From: Synechococcus sp. HK01-R | GTDB taxonomy: Bacteria; Cyanobacteriota; Cyanobacteriia; PCC-6307; Cyanobiaceae | Length of the DNA stretch: 64,000 nucleotides | Reading direction: 5' to 3' | NCBI RefSeq assembly: GCF_014217855.1 | Contig: NZ_CP059059.1 | Coordinates: forward strand, 2,232,001-2,296,000 | Shown: in pieces, positions 9,796-19,999 of the stretch | Position numbering within the stretch: the stretch's first letter is position 1 | Layout of the letters: every line of letters begins with the position of its first letter | Program-made: the position numbers and the translations under genes | The notes under the pieces: model-generated | What the model saw: only the letters and a program-made list of their open reading frames with translations | What the model was told of the DNA's origin: nothing | The model's database searches: none

Positions 9796-11278
9796 ACCCC
9801 TCTCCATCTCGGAGCACTGGGGTGAGCTGGCCGAGGACCGGACTGATCAGGCCCCTCTGATCAGCCTCAGTACCGCGCTCGAGACCAGCTGGTTGCGGCA
9901 GGGCATCCGCCGCGATGCGTTTCTCGGGGAGCTTCTCAAAGGTCTGCATCAGCGCCGTCTGGTGCCACTGCTGGCGATGCTTCCCCGTGGCTGGCGCCTT
10001 GCCCCGGCTGCCCTGCCCGAGCGCCTGCAGGGAATTGGCTCCCTACTCGAGCAGGGACTGGTGAGTCCGCTGCTGCTGGGGGCCCTCGCCGATGATCTGC
10101 AACATCTGATTCCGCACCCCCAGGAGCACGATTCCCATCTGGATGGGCTCGATCGCTGGTGCGCCCGCGACATCAGCACGCCGGCCGGCGTGCCGCTGCC
10201 TCTACCGCAATCCCTTCAGGGATGGCAGGACCTAGCCAGACAATTGGATGAAGGGGATCAGGACTCTGGGGCTGAATCCCTCGCGGGTCCCCTCCCTGAG
10301 CCAAGTTTCGGATCCCTGGGTGCGGGCCTGGTCTGGCGGAACCATGGCCTTCAAGCCCTGCAGAACGGTCGCTGCCGCTCAGCCAACCGGGTGATGGCGC
10401 AGGTCTTCAATGCTCTTGGTGCCAACGGCTTACCCAACCGCTCCGGTGCCGCGTCCGAGCCCTACCAGTTCGAGGGTATGGATCGACCGAGACAGCTGGT
10501 GGCTTGGCTCCAGCAGCATGGATGGCACTGCCGCGGCCGCATCCGGGCCAGTGTGGCCAGCTTCGGCCTCGGTGCCAGTTGCCCCTCGGAGAGCGGCGTC
10601 TGGCAGCAAGTCCCCCTGGCGGTGCCCTACCGAACCGGGCTGATGCGCCACGGCCTCGAGATCGAATCGTTACTCCCCCATTGCAGCCTCGAACTGGAGC
10701 TGCAAGCACCGGAGGGGGAGGCTCCGGTGCTGATGCAGTACTACCAGGGCACTGAGGGGCTGAATGGCTGGGCGCCCCTCAATGATCTCGAGCGGCCCTG
10801 GCAAAACGATCGTCAAAACGGCACCGTTGCCTACCCGGGGGAGGCGTTTGAAGACGATCAGCTTGGCCTGGCCCTTGATCTCTGTGATCTGATGGCCGCG
10901 GTGCACAACAGCACAGCCTCGGACGGCCAGCTCCGCTTCGGCGGTTATGGAGCCCTTGGATTCTGCATTGACTCCACCGCGCTCCTCGAACAGGCGATGA
11001 CGGGGCGCAGCAATCTCTTTCCCCTCACCCTTGGTGGGCTGTGGCGGGAACGACTCGGACTTCAACTTGAAAAGCTGCTCGACGCCGGCCTACGCCCCGG
11101 ACAGCAGGGAGACCAGGAGGATGTCGTTTCGCGCTACCGCCAGGCCCTCGAGCAACTGCCCCAGGACCTGAGTGTTCAGGGTGAAGCCTGCATACGAGCC
11201 GAAGCACGGCTCATTCGCTGCCAGCCCCGTCACAGCCCCTTCCTGAGCATTCGGCGACTCAATGGCGAATTGATGTAG
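9788..11278 (+). CDS. Conserved hypothetical protein, 496 aa
   Basis: Not recognised. A soluble 496-residue protein without signal peptide or membrane segment. Visible features are an acidic linker around residues 150-175 and a tryptophan/glycine-rich C-terminal half with LQYYQGTEG-like and RFGGYGALGFCIDS segments. Its ATG overlaps the prlC stop by 8 bp, so it is probably translated with the peptidase. Codon use resembles its neighbours. A role linked to peptide turnover would be inference from position alone. Confidence 0.7.
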   Translation: MPEPLSISEHWGELAEDRTDQAPLISLSTALETSWLRQGIRRDAFLGELLKGLHQRRLVPLLAMLPRGWRLAPAALPERLQGIGSLLEQGLVSPLLLGALADDLQHLIPHPQEHDSHLDGLDRWCARDISTPAGVPLPLPQSLQGWQDLARQLDEGDQDSGAESLAGPLPEPSFGSLGAGLVWRNHGLQALQNGRCRSANRVMAQVFNALGANGLPNRSGAASEPYQFEGMDRPRQLVAWLQQHGWHCRGRIRASVASFGLGASCPSESGVWQQVPLAVPYRTGLMRHGLEIESLLPHCSLELELQAPEGEAPVLMQYYQGTEGLNGWAPLNDLERPWQNDRQNGTVAYPGEAFEDDQLGLALDLCDLMAAVHNSTASDGQLRFGGYGALGFCIDSTALLEQAMTGRSNLFPLTLGGLWRERLGLQLEKLLDAGLRPGQQGDQEDVVSRYRQALEQLPQDLSVQGEACIRAEARLIRCQPRHSPFLSIRRLNGELM

Positions 11279-11289
11279 ACAATCAATCC

Positions 11290-11826
11290 TCAGGCAGAGG
11301 TGAGCTCAAGCTCTCGCACGATCTCTCGCACCACCTGGGATCGGTCGGCAACGCTGAACGGACCGGACGCACCATTGTGGTTCATGCCCTCGATGCTGAT
11401 GCGATGCAACGAACGGGTGCGCTGCCAGCGATTCCAGTTTGAGAGTGGCAGCAGAGGAAGAGGGCCTGGATAGGCCAGCCGTCCAAGGGCAGCCACCGGA
11501 TCCCGGCTACCACCCACCTCCTTCGCCAGGGTGTTGTAGCTGGCCCGCCAGCGCTGGGCGAACAGCAGGCCAATCAGCACAAGAGCAAGGCTGAAACCGG
11601 GAGCACTCACCAGCAGCCCTTCTCTCAAAGAAACGCCGTAGCGCGCCTGGAGCAGCAGGAGCCCATTGAAATGCATCCAACCCAGCAGGCTCACCGCGAT
11701 CAGATCGCTACGTAAGGGGCAGCCACCAGGACGTAAAACAATCCTGGCCAAAGAGCTGCCAGCCTCCGGTTCGCCAGGGTGATCAGCAGATTGGCGTTGA
11801 TGCATCAATGCTGCCAACGGCAGCAT
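11290..11826 (-). CDS. Hypothetical membrane protein
   Basis: A 178-residue protein with two hydrophobic segments (about 40-60 and 74-92) and a basic, soluble C-terminal region with GMNHNGASGPFSVADRSQV. I do not recognise the family. It is the last gene of the minus-strand run that begins with proA, 10 bp after the hydrolase gene, and converges on the 496-residue gene. Confidence 0.55.
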   Translation of the reverse strand: MLPLAALMHQRQSADHPGEPEAGSSLARIVLRPGGCPLRSDLIAVSLLGWMHFNGLLLLQARYGVSLREGLLVSAPGFSLALVLIGLLFAQRWRASYNTLAKEVGGSRDPVAALGRLAYPGPLPLLPLSNWNRWQRTRSLHRISIEGMNHNGASGPFSVADRSQVVREIVRELELTSA

Positions 11827-11836
11827 TGTCTGTCAC

Positions 11837-12430
11837 TTAATCGCCAAGAATGGTCTGCATCAGCATCGACAGCGCTAAGGGGTGCGCCATCAGCTGTTGA
11901 TGGGTGAACACCGGCACCGCATGGCTAGCCCCCACGGGTAACACCGCCTGCCAACCTGGAAACACCATGGCATCCCAGCGGCAGTAAAAGCTGGTGCAGG
12001 AGAGAGAGGCGAGGGCGGAGCTGTCGGCGTTGAGCTGACGCAACAGAGCACTGCCGCGCTTCATGTCAGCCAGACCAGCGAACAGCCAGCGAGGAATCCA
12101 CTGGGCCGTCAGTGTTCCCCGTTGGGGACTACCGACACTGATGAAACGCCGGCTTCGGCTGGCGCCACCCAGCTCCTGCAACCAGATGCGGCTGATGATC
12201 CCCCCCATGGAGAAACCAAGGATGTCGATGGGCTGCTCGGATCCCCAATGGGCCTGAATGTGCTGATCCAGATGGGAGGCCAGGGTGCGCAGAGGCACCG
12301 CCCCCAACCGATGGGGGAGGTGGGGGACCAGCAGTGGAACATGCGCACGATCCAGCTGCCCCACCAACCGATGAAAAAGATGAGGGGTATCCCAAAGCCC
12401 GTGCACCAGAACCAGTGGTCTGCGCTCCAT
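11837..12430 (-). CDS. Alpha/beta hydrolase, lipase-like
   Basis: A 197-residue alpha/beta-hydrolase. The oxyanion-hole region VLVHGLWDTPHLF lies at residues 8-20 and the nucleophile elbow GFSMGG carries Ser74; IDILGFSMGGIISR is characteristic of the triacylglycerol lipase/esterase EstA class. The substrate is unknown. It starts at an ATGA overlap with the folB stop (12430), so it is coupled to folB. Confidence 0.8.
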   Translation of the reverse strand: MERRPLVLVHGLWDTPHLFHRLVGQLDRAHVPLLVPHLPHRLGAVPLRTLASHLDQHIQAHWGSEQPIDILGFSMGGIISRIWLQELGGASRSRRFISVGSPQRGTLTAQWIPRWLFAGLADMKRGSALLRQLNADSSALASLSCTSFYCRWDAMVFPGWQAVLPVGASHAVPVFTHQQLMAHPLALSMLMQTILGD

Positions 12431-12816
12431 CAGCTACCGACGCGCTCCGCGAACTCCGGCCAGCGCCGGTGACGTTCCACGGCAACGGTACCGGCAAATC
12501 CCGGAATCGGTGCCTTGCACTTGCGCAAGATCACGCGCATGGGCAGCAGGCCATAGAGCGCTTCCAGCTGCTCGAACACCTGCTCGCTGAAATGCTCAAT
12601 CGTCTGACAGCGGAGACGGGTGGCCAGCTCCTGCACAGCCTTCACCGCCAGGCTGTAATCGGCGGTGGCCGCAAGATTGTCAGAGCTGGCTGCCCGGTGA
12701 AGATCAACAAGCAGGGTGAGATCGAGGCTGAACCACTGACCATGGAGACGCTCCTGCTCCAACACTCCGACATGCGCCCAGACGCGCAGATCCTGGATGT
12801 GAATGGCGTCGTTCAC
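12430..12816 (-). CDS. folB: Dihydroneopterin aldolase
   Basis: Folate-pathway enzyme that cleaves dihydroneopterin to 6-hydroxymethyl-dihydropterin; 128 residues. It shows [19 protein letters not shown] with the family's Gly-Val-x-x-x-Glu active-site segment, DYSLAVKAV, and a C-terminal [14 protein letters not shown] containing the conserved Lys. The start is GTG at 12816, chosen because it overlaps the proA stop (GTGA) and begins where homology begins. Confidence 0.92.
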   Translation of the reverse strand: MNDAIHIQDLRVWAHVGVLEQERLHGQWFSLDLTLLVDLHRAASSDNLAATADYSLAVKAVQELATRLRCQTIEHFSEQVFEQLEALYGLLPMRVILRKCKAPIPGFAGTVAVERHRRWPEFAERVGS

Positions 12817-14126
12817 GCAGCCAGATCGCGATGGCTGAAGCAACGACGGCCTTCAGCGAAATCAGCGGCGATGTGGCCATCACCGCGCAAGCGGTAGCGG
12901 TAAGTCACCAACCCCTCAAGCCCCACCGGTCCACGCGGTGGCAGGGTCTGGGTGCTGATGCCCACCTCGGCCCCAAAGCCATAGCGGAAGCCGTCGGCGA
13001 ATCGAGTCGAACAGTTGTGATACACCCCAGCACTGTCGACAGCCCGCAGGAACCGTTCGGCTGTCGCCGTATCCGTGCTCGCAATCGCTTCAGTGTGCCT
13101 GGAGCCATAACGACGGATGTGCTCCAGAGCGTCCTCCAGATCGCTGACCACCTTCACCGCCAGAATCAGGTCAAGATATTCACGGCCCCAGTCGTCCTCG
13201 CTGGCGGCGTCTTCGACGCCGAGAGCCTGGCTACGGGCATCACCGAGTAGGCGCACCCCTGCAGCGCGGAAGGCGGGGATCGCCTCGGCAAGGAAGGCCG
13301 GGGCGCTGTCTTGATGGACCAACAGCGTCTCGATCGCATTGCAGGCGGCGGGGTACTGCGTCTTGCTGTCGATCGCAATGCGCAGTGCCTGAGTCATGTC
13401 CACCTGAGCATCGACGTACAGATGGCAGACGCCATCGGCATGGCCCAGGACGGGAATACGCGTGTTGTCTTGAATGAAACGAACCAGCTCATTGCTGCCG
13501 CGGGGAATGATCAGATCCACCAGGCCATCGAGCCTGAGAAGCGCCAGGCTCTCCTGACGGGTGGTGAGCAGAGCGAGGGCATCCTCCGAGACAGCGCTGG
13601 TGACGAGGCCATCCTTCAAGGCTTCGATCACAGCACGGTTGGTGCGGTTGGCTTCACTGCCCCCCTTGAGGATCGCCCCATTGCCGGAACGAATGGCCAG
13701 AGACGCGATCTGAATCACCGCATCAGGACGCGCTTCGAAGATCACCCCAAGCACGCCAAGGGGCACGCTGACCCTCTCCAGCACCAGGCCATCGTCGAGC
13801 TCGCGATGGAGTTGACGCACCCCGAGTGGGTCCGGGAGACCGGCCACCTGACGCACGCCTTCAATCGCCCCTGTCAGCTTGCCTGAATCAAGCTTGAGAC
13901 GAGCCATCAGGGCGGGAGCCAGCCCCTCGGCCGAGGCCTGCTCCAGATCCTCCCGGTTGGCAGCGACGATCCGATCGGCATGCCGTTCGAGGGCGTTGGC
14001 CATCGAGGCCAAGGCATCCTGGCGCTGATGGTCCTCGGTCTGACCGAGGAGCGTGGACGCCTGACGCACGCCCGTGGCCAGCCTCAGCAGGTCGGCGCTG
14101 GGTTCGGGCACAGCCACTGTGGTCAT
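12813..14126 (-). CDS. proA: Glutamate-5-semialdehyde dehydrogenase
   Basis: Proline pathway: NADPH-dependent reduction of gamma-glutamyl phosphate; 437 residues. Visible family features are the [20 protein letters not shown] block, [12 protein letters not shown], and the catalytic cysteine in [19 protein letters not shown] 14126 (MTTVAVPEP) is preferred over an earlier ATG at 14231, which would run into the upstream ROK gene end. folB follows with a GTGA overlap. Confidence 0.95.
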   Translation of the reverse strand: MTTVAVPEPSADLLRLATGVRQASTLLGQTEDHQRQDALASMANALERHADRIVAANREDLEQASAEGLAPALMARLKLDSGKLTGAIEGVRQVAGLPDPLGVRQLHRELDDGLVLERVSVPLGVLGVIFEARPDAVIQIASLAIRSGNGAILKGGSEANRTNRAVIEALKDGLVTSAVSEDALALLTTRQESLALLRLDGLVDLIIPRGSNELVRFIQDNTRIPVLGHADGVCHLYVDAQVDMTQALRIAIDSKTQYPAACNAIETLLVHQDSAPAFLAEAIPAFRAAGVRLLGDARSQALGVEDAASEDDWGREYLDLILAVKVVSDLEDALEHIRRYGSRHTEAIASTDTATAERFLRAVDSAGVYHNCSTRFADGFRYGFGAEVGISTQTLPPRGPVGLEGLVTYRYRLRGDGHIAADFAEGRRCFSHRDLAA

Positions 14127-14151
14127 GATCGCGAACAGATGCTGCTGTGCA

Positions 14152-15069
14152 TCATCCCGTCTGGAGGGAAGCGTCCTTGCCCAGCAAGCGATCGATCGCC
14201 AACCGGGCCGCCCCCAAGCGGCCTGCACCATTGCCCAGCTGACAAGCCAGGATCTCCAAACCCTCTCGGCTCACGGCCTGGACCCTGGTCTCCACCTCGG
14301 CACGAACGGCCGGCAAGAAATGCACCGCCGCGGCCGCCAGGCCGCCGCCCAACAGCACCCGTTGGGGAGTGAAGAGGTAAACCAGCGAACTGATCCCTAC
14401 GCCGAGCGTGCATCCATAACGCGCCCAGACCGCCAAGGCCTCAGGATCTCCAGCGTTGGCCAGATGGTTCAGCTCCTCTGGGTCCCCGTCCCAGAGCCGT
14501 CGCAGCGCCGCAATGCTGGCGTACTGCTCCAGCGATCCCCGATTGCCGCTGTTGCAGGGGGGGCCATCGGGATTGAGGCCGATCAACCCCGGTTCTGCCG
14601 CAGCCCCGTGGTGACCAGTGAAGAGGGAGCCGTTCAGCATCACACCACCACCGACTCCTGTCCCCAGGGTTAGGAGCACCACATCACCGCACCCCCGGGC
14701 CGCCCCCAGCCAGGCCTCGCCCACAAGGGCGCAATTCCCATCGTTGGCCAAGGTGACACGCCGCTGCAGTCGGGGCTCCAGCCAATCGGCCAAGGGCACA
14801 TCGAGCCATCCAGGCAAGTTGATACACACGCGAGCGACCCGGGCTGCAGCATCCATCGGTCCGGGCAGCCCGATCCCCACCACCCCCGCCAGGTGATCAG
14901 GATCAAGCTGCTCGATGGCTTCGCACAAGGCCATGCACACAGCACCGGGCACTGCGGGCTGAGGAGTGGCGATGCGCTGTTGGGCCAGACGTTGCCCACT
15001 GCGATCAAAACGGGCGAGCTTGATCCCCGTACCGCCCAGATCGATGCCGATCACCTGGTCGCCGTTCAT
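14152..15069 (-). CDS. ROK family sugar kinase
   Basis: A 305-residue ROK kinase, probably acting on glucose or another hexose. The ATP-binding loop [14 protein letters not shown] lies at residues 8-21, [11 protein letters not shown] near 64-74 and [11 protein letters not shown] is the second phosphate motif. The usual ROK zinc site CxCGxxGCxE is degenerate here: the segment reads [10 protein letters not shown], keeping one of three cysteines. It is 25 bp upstream of proA and follows the TamB-like gene. Confidence 0.85.
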   Translation of the reverse strand: MNGDQVIGIDLGGTGIKLARFDRSGQRLAQQRIATPQPAVPGAVCMALCEAIEQLDPDHLAGVVGIGLPGPMDAAARVARVCINLPGWLDVPLADWLEPRLQRRVTLANDGNCALVGEAWLGAARGCGDVVLLTLGTGVGGGVMLNGSLFTGHHGAAAEPGLIGLNPDGPPCNSGNRGSLEQYASIAALRRLWDGDPEELNHLANAGDPEALAVWARYGCTLGVGISSLVYLFTPQRVLLGGGLAAAAVHFLPAVRAEVETRVQAVSREGLEILACQLGNGAGRLGAARLAIDRLLGKDASLQTG

Positions 15070-15097
15070 GGTCTGCCCCCCATTGCAGAACAGCTCC

Positions 15098-18000
15098 TCA
15101 GAAACGGAAAAACAGCTGCATCTGGCTTTGCCAGGTGCCCTGACTGTCGACCGAGCCGGAAAGACTCATGTTGGGATTGATCTGATACGACAGTGTGCCC
15201 TGGGGAGGGATGTCGTTGCGATTGGGAGCTGCCAGCACCGAGAAGTTGAAGCGATCGGTGATGTCGACTCCTAAGTCGGTGACGACGGCCAGCTGGGGGG
15301 GAACACGACCAGAGATCCGCTCCTGGTTGTCCTGCACCTCGGGGGTGACATAGGTGGGGTAGAGGGCGAACTGCAGACGCTGACTGAAGGCATCGGTGAG
15401 CGATCCGATCACTGGCGACAGCAAGGACTGACCCAGAACGGCGGCCAGGGCAGCACCACCGCCAGCCCCCGAGAGTCCGGCCAGTGAATTGCCACCGATC
15501 AGACCGAGCAGCTGGGTCTTCGGCATCGGTGGCGAACTGCGCAGATCGATCGAATCGGCGAGCCGATCGGCCGGGCCTGATGCGGTCAGCATCACCTTCA
15601 CCAAACGCAGCTGACCACCGGCCCCCAAGGCCCCGGCGCCATTGGTATCGAAGACATTGGTGGATACCGCATTGCTGCCGGTTCCAACACTGATGCTGTC
15701 GGAGACCCGGCTGTTCAGAGCAACATCCACGTAGGGGATCAGACCGAGCGACGGGGTAAACACCGCAACGTTCGGGGAGCGTCGATCGAGATTGAAGGTG
15801 GTGGTGAACAGCGAGACGCGCCCGGAGAGGAGTTGCACCACCCCGCGAAGCTGAAGGCTGGGGTCCAGGGCACCATTGAGGGTGAGCAGACCCGCGGTAC
15901 TGAAACTGGCGACAGGCTCCACCGTGACCCGCAGCTTGGGACCGAGTCGAAGACGGAAGTTGGCAAAGCTCACGGCAGGAATGCTGGGCAGAGCGGCCCT
16001 GAGCGAACGACTGCTGCTGGCCTCGACGTCGGGACCGAGAAGCACCAGAGGCTTCTGGAAGTTCCAGTTCTCCTCCAGCAGGGTGTCGGCCGAGACCGGC
16101 GGGCCGACGCTGACGACCGCTCCGAGGTCGGCACCAACAGGCTTCACGAACATCGAGCGAGCCGGTTTAACAACCCCGTCATCAACCGTGAGATCACCGG
16201 AGAGTTGGGGTTGGATCAGGGCCCCGCTCACCTTCAGATCAGCCGCCACGGCCACATCGGCGATCGGCAACTGGATTCGGGCCTTCTGAAGGGAGAGCGT
16301 CAGGGGCTTGGGCTCAGGCGAAGGAGAGAACAGGGCCAGGGCCCCTTGCCCAAGCAACTGACCCTGGGCACCGATTCGCGCCTTCAGCGATTGCACTTCC
16401 AGCCGGTTGAAATCAAAAACGATTTCGGTGTTCAGATCACTGATCACCTGCTTCTGCAACGTGAAGCGGCCCTGATTCACTAGCAGGAAGCCATTCGCCT
16501 GGGGCGCAGACAAGCTGCCGCTGAGCAGAAGGCGCAAATTGGAATCCCCAGCTGTCCAAGCGATCTGGTCATCGGTGAATCCCGTGAGGAAACGCAGGGC
16601 ATCGCCACGACTCACCACGCGCACATCGAGGGGTTGATCGGGTGCGAACGGCACCTGGCCGGTCACGGTCACCGCTTCCTGAGCACCAGTGCTGCGCAGG
16701 GCCAGATCAAGGCGGAGGCCCTCAGCCGCCAGGATCACCTGGCCACGCTCGAGGTTGAGGGCATAGCGACCAACCTTGGCATCCTCAAGCTCAAGGTTGG
16801 TGCTGAGCTCCGGCAAGCCTTGTCCAAGGCGGTAACGGCCTTTCAGTCCGAGGGCGCCCTGCAAAGCGGGGGGCACCGGCGCCACCAAGGCCAGCAGGCT
16901 GAAGGGCAGGTGATCAAGAGAAAAGCTGCCTTCCCCGGTCTGCAACGGCCCCTGGATCGTCGCAACGAAGGGCTTGATTTGCAGAGCCCGATCCTGGTCA
17001 TCGCCCTCAACCCAGAGGTGCCCACGAGCCTTGAGATCCAGGTCGAGCTTCGCAAGACTTTGGCCTTGCAGTTGGATCACGGCATCCACCTGACCACGCA
17101 GATCCTCGGGATGAAAGGAGCTGTCGTTCCGGCGAGCCTGTTCCTGTTGCTGCAGAGTTTCGCGACTCTCGCGGAGCGCACGCAGCTGACCATCGAGAGA
17201 ACCTCCGAAGGTGTTCACCAAGAGGGTGCCCAGATCACTGGCCCGCCCCCGGGCGGGGGGTAAGTCCTCGTTGAGCTGAGGCAGGCTGAGGGCCCCGGCG
17301 GTGAGCCAGCGCATGCTGAGTCCCCGGGCCTGCAGCTCGGCAGCCAGCCCACCCCCGAGTCGTCCCTTGGCCTTGAGCAACATCTGACCGCTATCGGGCG
17401 GAAGCAGCTCGCCGCTGACCAGGTAATTCCTGTTGTCGTACTGGAGCTGCAGACGGGCCTGTCGCAACTGCAGGCCCATCAGGCCCGGGTAGCGGAGGGT
17501 GAGATCACCGGCCATCGCCAATGGCTGGAGACCAACACTGCCCTGGCCATCCAAGCGGCCGTAGAGCCCTTCAAAGCGTCCTTTAGGAGGCAAGGCCAGT
17601 TCCAGGCCATCCAGGCTCAGGCCCCTGGCCTGCCAGCGATAGGCAGCCGGGGTGCCATCGAGCACCAGCTCGCCGTTGCGTCGGGTCAGCAGCACCCGAC
17701 GTGGCAACCAGTTGCGACCGAGGGTTGCTTCCAAGCTGCCTGGGAGAACAGACCCAACCGAGGCCATGCGCAGACGTCCACCGCCACCGGACACACCCTC
17801 AAACCGCCCTTGCCAAGTTTCCAGCAGTCGCAGCGTGCCGGCCCTGGGATCCTCAAGCCTGAGCTGGAGATTGGGCTGGAGCGCCGTCAGGGGGCCATGG
17901 ACCTCACCAAAAGCCGAGAGGCTGCCGTCCATGGGCGTGCCCAGGATTGGACCGACCCTGGCGAGAGGGAAGGCATCGAGGCGCAACTGGGCTGCCAGGG

Positions 18001-19561
18001 ACCCCAACTTGAGGCCGCCACGGCCAAGAGCCAGGGGCAGCGTCGCTTGGGCCTGAAGCAAGGGGCTCTGGAAATCACGCAGCTGCAGCGCTGATCGGGC
18101 AGCACTCCAGTCGGCCTGAAGCGACCAACGCTCCAACAGTGGATTGCGGGCCTGCTCCAGCTGAAGCGAAAGGGCCGGGCTTTGCGTGGCACCTGTGAGG
18201 GCCAACGAACCGTTGAGGGGGGCTTGGGTACCAAGCAGTTCTGGGACCAGCGGGAGCTGTTTCCAGGCCTCACCAGCCAGCTGCAGCTGCTGACTGCGGA
18301 TCGCCAACCGGGGATAGAGGGCACCGCTCAGACGAACGGCCACACCTGGGCCCTGGACGGCCAGACGCTCCAGCCGAGCCGTGGGTGCCTTGGCCTGACG
18401 CCAGTCGGCACTGAGGGCAAGGGTCAGATCGAGAGCATCGGCCAACGGAACACTCTCAGGGAGTGCCCAGCGGCCAGCAAGCTGAAGACGGGGCTGACGC
18501 CAAGGCCCATTGAGCCTGGCCTTGAGGTTGCGGTCATGCCCCGGTTCCCTCAGGCTCGCGCTGAGGTCGAACGAACGGTTCAGATCGACGCGGCCAGCCA
18601 GACGGGCGCGATAGCTGCCGTAACGCCACTCGCTGTTGGGCAAGAACAACCGCTGACCTCGACAGGTGAGGCGCCACTGCGGATTACGCAGGGGTTCGGG
18701 AAGGGGCTTGCCCTGCACCTCAAAGTCCACCAACGTCAGGCCTCCCTGACAGCCGGCCCGGCCCTGGCGCCAGCTCAAACGCAGATCAGCCCCCAGTTGT
18801 CCGCGAAGACGCAGCGGCAAACCAGGAGGCAGCACCCCCTCGAAGGGTGCCAGTCGAACCCGCTCCAACCGAGTCTGCAGATCAAATTCGGGGTTCACCC
18901 AGCGCCCGCGTCCTTTAAGGGACACCCGGCCCTGGTCTGGAAGGGTGACACCAAGGGCCAAGTCGGCCCAGCTTTCTGCCAGATGCACCGTGCCCCTCCC
19001 CGAGGCCCGAAGCACAAGACCAGCGGGTTGAACCGCCAAGCGCGCCGGATCGAGCAAACGAACCTTGAGGTCCAAGTTTGGTGGCGCCCCGCCGGTGGAG
19101 GGACCAGGCACCCAATAGACCCCCTGGGCATTCCGCCTGAGCTCCACCCTCGCTCCCCGCAAACTGAGGGTGGCCACCGGACGCCAGCGACGCAGGCTGG
19201 CCAGAGGGTCGATCTGAACGGTGAGGGACGTGAGCGAAGCCCGAGATTGATCCTTAGGTCCCGGCAGGACCTCTGAAGGACCAATCGCCAAGCCCCATGG
19301 CCTTAAACCCTTGTAAGCACCAATGCGTAATGGATGTCCCAGGGGCTTGGAGAGCTGGGCTTCCAATCCGGGCTTGACCCGGTCAAATACTTCAGCAGCG
19401 ATCCGGTCGAGCGCAATCCAGGTCAGGCCACCCCCCGCAAGGAGCAGAAAGCCACCCCGCAGACACGAGCGGGACAGAGTCTGCGTTGTGACACCACGCC
19501 CCTCCAACGCTGCAGACTCCCCGGGCGAGTGCGCAAAATAACTCCCTCGCCCCTGATTCAC
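15098..19561 (-). CDS. TamB/DUF490 family translocation and assembly module protein
   Basis: A 1487-residue envelope protein of the TamB class (AsmA-like family; lipid transfer or outer-membrane protein assembly between inner and outer membranes). One N-terminal membrane helix (about 31-50) is followed by a long beta-rich repetitive region and the C-terminal DUF490 domain with GRVSLFTTTFNLDRRSPNVAVF-like segments and a final LSGSVDSQGTWQSQMQLFFRF typical outer-membrane-type Phe end. The start ATG 19561 leaves only 6 bp to the divergent Ycf51 start; a later start in the leader is possible. Confidence 0.85.
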   Translation of the reverse strand: MNQGRGSYFAHSPGESAALEGRGVTTQTLSRSCLRGGFLLLAGGGLTWIALDRIAAEVFDRVKPGLEAQLSKPLGHPLRIGAYKGLRPWGLAIGPSEVLPGPKDQSRASLTSLTVQIDPLASLRRWRPVATLSLRGARVELRRNAQGVYWVPGPSTGGAPPNLDLKVRLLDPARLAVQPAGLVLRASGRGTVHLAESWADLALGVTLPDQGRVSLKGRGRWVNPEFDLQTRLERVRLAPFEGVLPPGLPLRLRGQLGADLRLSWRQGRAGCQGGLTLVDFEVQGKPLPEPLRNPQWRLTCRGQRLFLPNSEWRYGSYRARLAGRVDLNRSFDLSASLREPGHDRNLKARLNGPWRQPRLQLAGRWALPESVPLADALDLTLALSADWRQAKAPTARLERLAVQGPGVAVRLSGALYPRLAIRSQQLQLAGEAWKQLPLVPELLGTQAPLNGSLALTGATQSPALSLQLEQARNPLLERWSLQADWSAARSALQLRDFQSPLLQAQATLPLALGRGGLKLGSLAAQLRLDAFPLARVGPILGTPMDGSLSAFGEVHGPLTALQPNLQLRLEDPRAGTLRLLETWQGRFEGVSGGGGRLRMASVGSVLPGSLEATLGRNWLPRRVLLTRRNGELVLDGTPAAYRWQARGLSLDGLELALPPKGRFEGLYGRLDGQGSVGLQPLAMAGDLTLRYPGLMGLQLRQARLQLQYDNRNYLVSGELLPPDSGQMLLKAKGRLGGGLAAELQARGLSMRWLTAGALSLPQLNEDLPPARGRASDLGTLLVNTFGGSLDGQLRALRESRETLQQQEQARRNDSSFHPEDLRGQVDAVIQLQGQSLAKLDLDLKARGHLWVEGDDQDRALQIKPFVATIQGPLQTGEGSFSLDHLPFSLLALVAPVPPALQGALGLKGRYRLGQGLPELSTNLELEDAKVGRYALNLERGQVILAAEGLRLDLALRSTGAQEAVTVTGQVPFAPDQPLDVRVVSRGDALRFLTGFTDDQIAWTAGDSNLRLLLSGSLSAPQANGFLLVNQGRFTLQKQVISDLNTEIVFDFNRLEVQSLKARIGAQGQLLGQGALALFSPSPEPKPLTLSLQKARIQLPIADVAVAADLKVSGALIQPQLSGDLTVDDGVVKPARSMFVKPVGADLGAVVSVGPPVSADTLLEENWNFQKPLVLLGPDVEASSSRSLRAALPSIPAVSFANFRLRLGPKLRVTVEPVASFSTAGLLTLNGALDPSLQLRGVVQLLSGRVSLFTTTFNLDRRSPNVAVFTPSLGLIPYVDVALNSRVSDSISVGTGSNAVSTNVFDTNGAGALGAGGQLRLVKVMLTASGPADRLADSIDLRSSPPMPKTQLLGLIGGNSLAGLSGAGGGAALAAVLGQSLLSPVIGSLTDAFSQRLQFALYPTYVTPEVQDNQERISGRVPPQLAVVTDLGVDITDRFNFSVLAAPNRNDIPPQGTLSYQINPNMSLSGSVDSQGTWQSQMQLFFRF

Positions 19562-19567
19562 CAGCCC

Positions 19568-19999
19568 ATGTCTCTCCCCGATCTACTTCAACGATCCATT
19601 GTTTGGCTGGCCTGGGGAGGCCTGGGCTTTGGGGTGCTCACCGTGGTGGCTTTTCTGGCGGGCTGGGGGCTGCGCTTCCGTCTGGTGGGGGTCACAAGCT
19701 TCACCCTGCTGCTGGCAGTGAGCTGCTGGGCCTTTAGCGTCAGCTACACACCGCCTGTACGGATTGAAGGTGCCGTACGGGTGCCGGTCGTGTTCGACAA
19801 CGGCGATGACCTGGTGGTGGCCCAGGCACCGGCCACCATGCCAATCGAGGCCATCGAACCCACCCTCGCCCAACTGGCCGCCAATTTGCGCAGCAACGGC
19901 CGCAGTAGTCAGAGCGTCGTCATTCGTCTCCGGCAGCTACAGGCGGCGGGTGAGGGCAGCAGCACGCCTGTGTTGCTGGGCAAGGTGGTGGTGGAATGA
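19568..19999 (+). CDS. ycf51: Ycf51 family protein (DUF2518)
   Basis: A 143-residue membrane protein of the cyanobacterial/plastid Ycf51 family, function unknown. Two membrane helices (about 12-32 and 40-57) precede a soluble beta domain (RVPVVFDNGDDLVVAQAPATM). The ATG at 19568 (MSLPDLLQRS) matches the usual start; an in-frame ATG at 19334 lies inside the divergent TamB gene and is not credible. It overlaps the DUF4332 gene by 4 bp. Confidence 0.85.
   Translation: MSLPDLLQRSIVWLAWGGLGFGVLTVVAFLAGWGLRFRLVGVTSFTLLLAVSCWAFSVSYTPPVRIEGAVRVPVVFDNGDDLVVAQAPATMPIEAIEPTLAQLAANLRSNGRSSQSVVIRLRQLQAAGEGSSTPVLLGKVVVE

Noticed and set aside
18182-19276. 364-aa plus-strand ORF inside the TamB-like gene
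   Set aside because: Antisense shadow in a GC-rich gene; composition is Pro/Arg/Gly-rich with no domain.
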